DNA of 14,607 bases. It comes from Alphaproteobacteria bacterium (lineage in GTDB: Bacteria; Pseudomonadota; Alphaproteobacteria; Sphingomonadales; Emcibacteraceae). Numbering within the stretch: position 1 is the stretch's first letter; every line of letters starts with the position of its first letter. The stretch is from NCBI GenBank assembly GCA_013152615.1, contig JAADGA010000251.1, positions 1-14,607 of the forward strand. The letters are read 5' to 3'. This document shows positions 14,351 to 14,607 of this stretch, piece after piece. Both the position numbers and the translations under genes were made by a program. The notes under the pieces were generated by a model. The model saw nothing but the letters and a program-made list of their open reading frames with translations. It ran no database searches and was not told the DNA's origin.

Positions 14351-14607
14351 CTAACGGATATATTCCGCAGTTAAATCCGAAATTTTTGTGCAGCCGAGCA
14401 ATGCCATATCCCGGATAATTTCGGCCCGGAGCAGATCAAACATGCGGTCAACCCCGGCTTCACCCCCGGCCGCCAGCGCATAAAGATAAGGTCGGCCAAT
14501 CATCACCGCTTTCGCCCCGAGCGCCAACGCCTTGATAACATCACTGCCGCGCCGGACCCCGCCATCAATCAGGATTTCCGCCCGTCCCGCCACCGCCCGG
14601 ACAATCT
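14351..14607 (-). CDS. FMN-dependent alpha-hydroxy-acid oxidase/dehydrogenase, C-terminal part cut by window edge
   Basis: The last 85 or so codons of an LldD/glycolate-oxidase-type flavoenzyme, which oxidises L-2-hydroxy acids. The FMN phosphate-binding segment LIDGGVRRGSDVIKALALGA and the following MIGRPYLYALAAGGEAGV are family hallmarks, and the end LGCTKISDLTAEYIR is a normal C-terminus. The frame is open through the window edge (codons reading IVRA precede the apparent internal GTG start), so the real start lies beyond 14607. Its stop codon abuts that of the hydrolase gene with no intervening base. The substrate (lactate, glycolate, mandelate or a mycofactocin precursor) cannot be decided from this portion. 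Confidence 0.88.
   Translation of the reverse strand, partial: IVRAVAGRAEILIDGGVRRGSDVIKALALGAKAVMIGRPYLYALAAGGEAGVDRMFDLLRAEIIRDMALLGCTKISDLTAEYIR

Overview
The window looks like chromosomal DNA of a Gram-negative, probably alphaproteobacterial, aerobe (sphingomonad- or Kordiimonadales-like). The grounds are two large outer-membrane TonB-dependent receptors of the type abundant in those groups, a FecI/FecR-type surface-signalling pair, a yjcH-actP acetate-uptake pair, and acyl-CoA metabolism genes. The assignment rests on protein families and codon character only; no rRNA, tRNA, phage, IS element or CRISPR array is visible.

Layout. Positions 2-1094 (+): the 3' end of a GNAT acetyltransferase gene and a cytoplasmic AmpD/AmiD-like peptidoglycan amidase, probably co-transcribed. 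Positions 1171-3172 (-): yjcH and actP, overlapping by 8 bp. Positions 3294-10173 (-): a surface-signalling locus transcribed ECF sigma factor, FecR-like anti-sigma, STN-bearing TonB-dependent transducer, then a second TonB-dependent receptor lacking the STN domain. That second receptor is broken by one in-frame amber codon and is followed by a likely terminator. Positions 10318-12336 (+), divergent from the sigma gene: a bifunctional 3-hydroxyacyl-CoA dehydrogenase/enoyl-CoA hydratase with dehydrogenase first, the reverse of FadB. Positions 12339-12923 (-): a TetR regulator with a C-terminus resembling acyl-CoA-responsive KstR2-type regulators. Positions 13008-14350 (+): a MarR regulator and an alpha/beta hydrolase. 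Positions 14351-14607 (-): the C-terminal end of an FMN-dependent alpha-hydroxy-acid oxidase/dehydrogenase.

How it may work together (inference). The sigma/anti-sigma/transducer set would sense a substrate at the outer membrane and induce its own receptors. The divergent beta-oxidation-type enzyme, the TetR and MarR regulators, the hydrolase and acetate permease genes fit import and breakdown of an acyl, lipid or ester-type compound. An iron-siderophore role for the receptors cannot be excluded.

Most notable are: the single amber codon in an otherwise intact receptor gene; short tandem repeats concentrated in the signalling locus (a 12-bp unit x9 inside the fecR-like gene, a 13-bp unit x3 upstream of the second receptor, and a duplicated end of the transducer gene); a 20-bp near-palindrome covering the promoter of the acyl-CoA enzyme; and substituted dehydrogenase residues in that enzyme. 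I did not find a clearly new multi-gene system.
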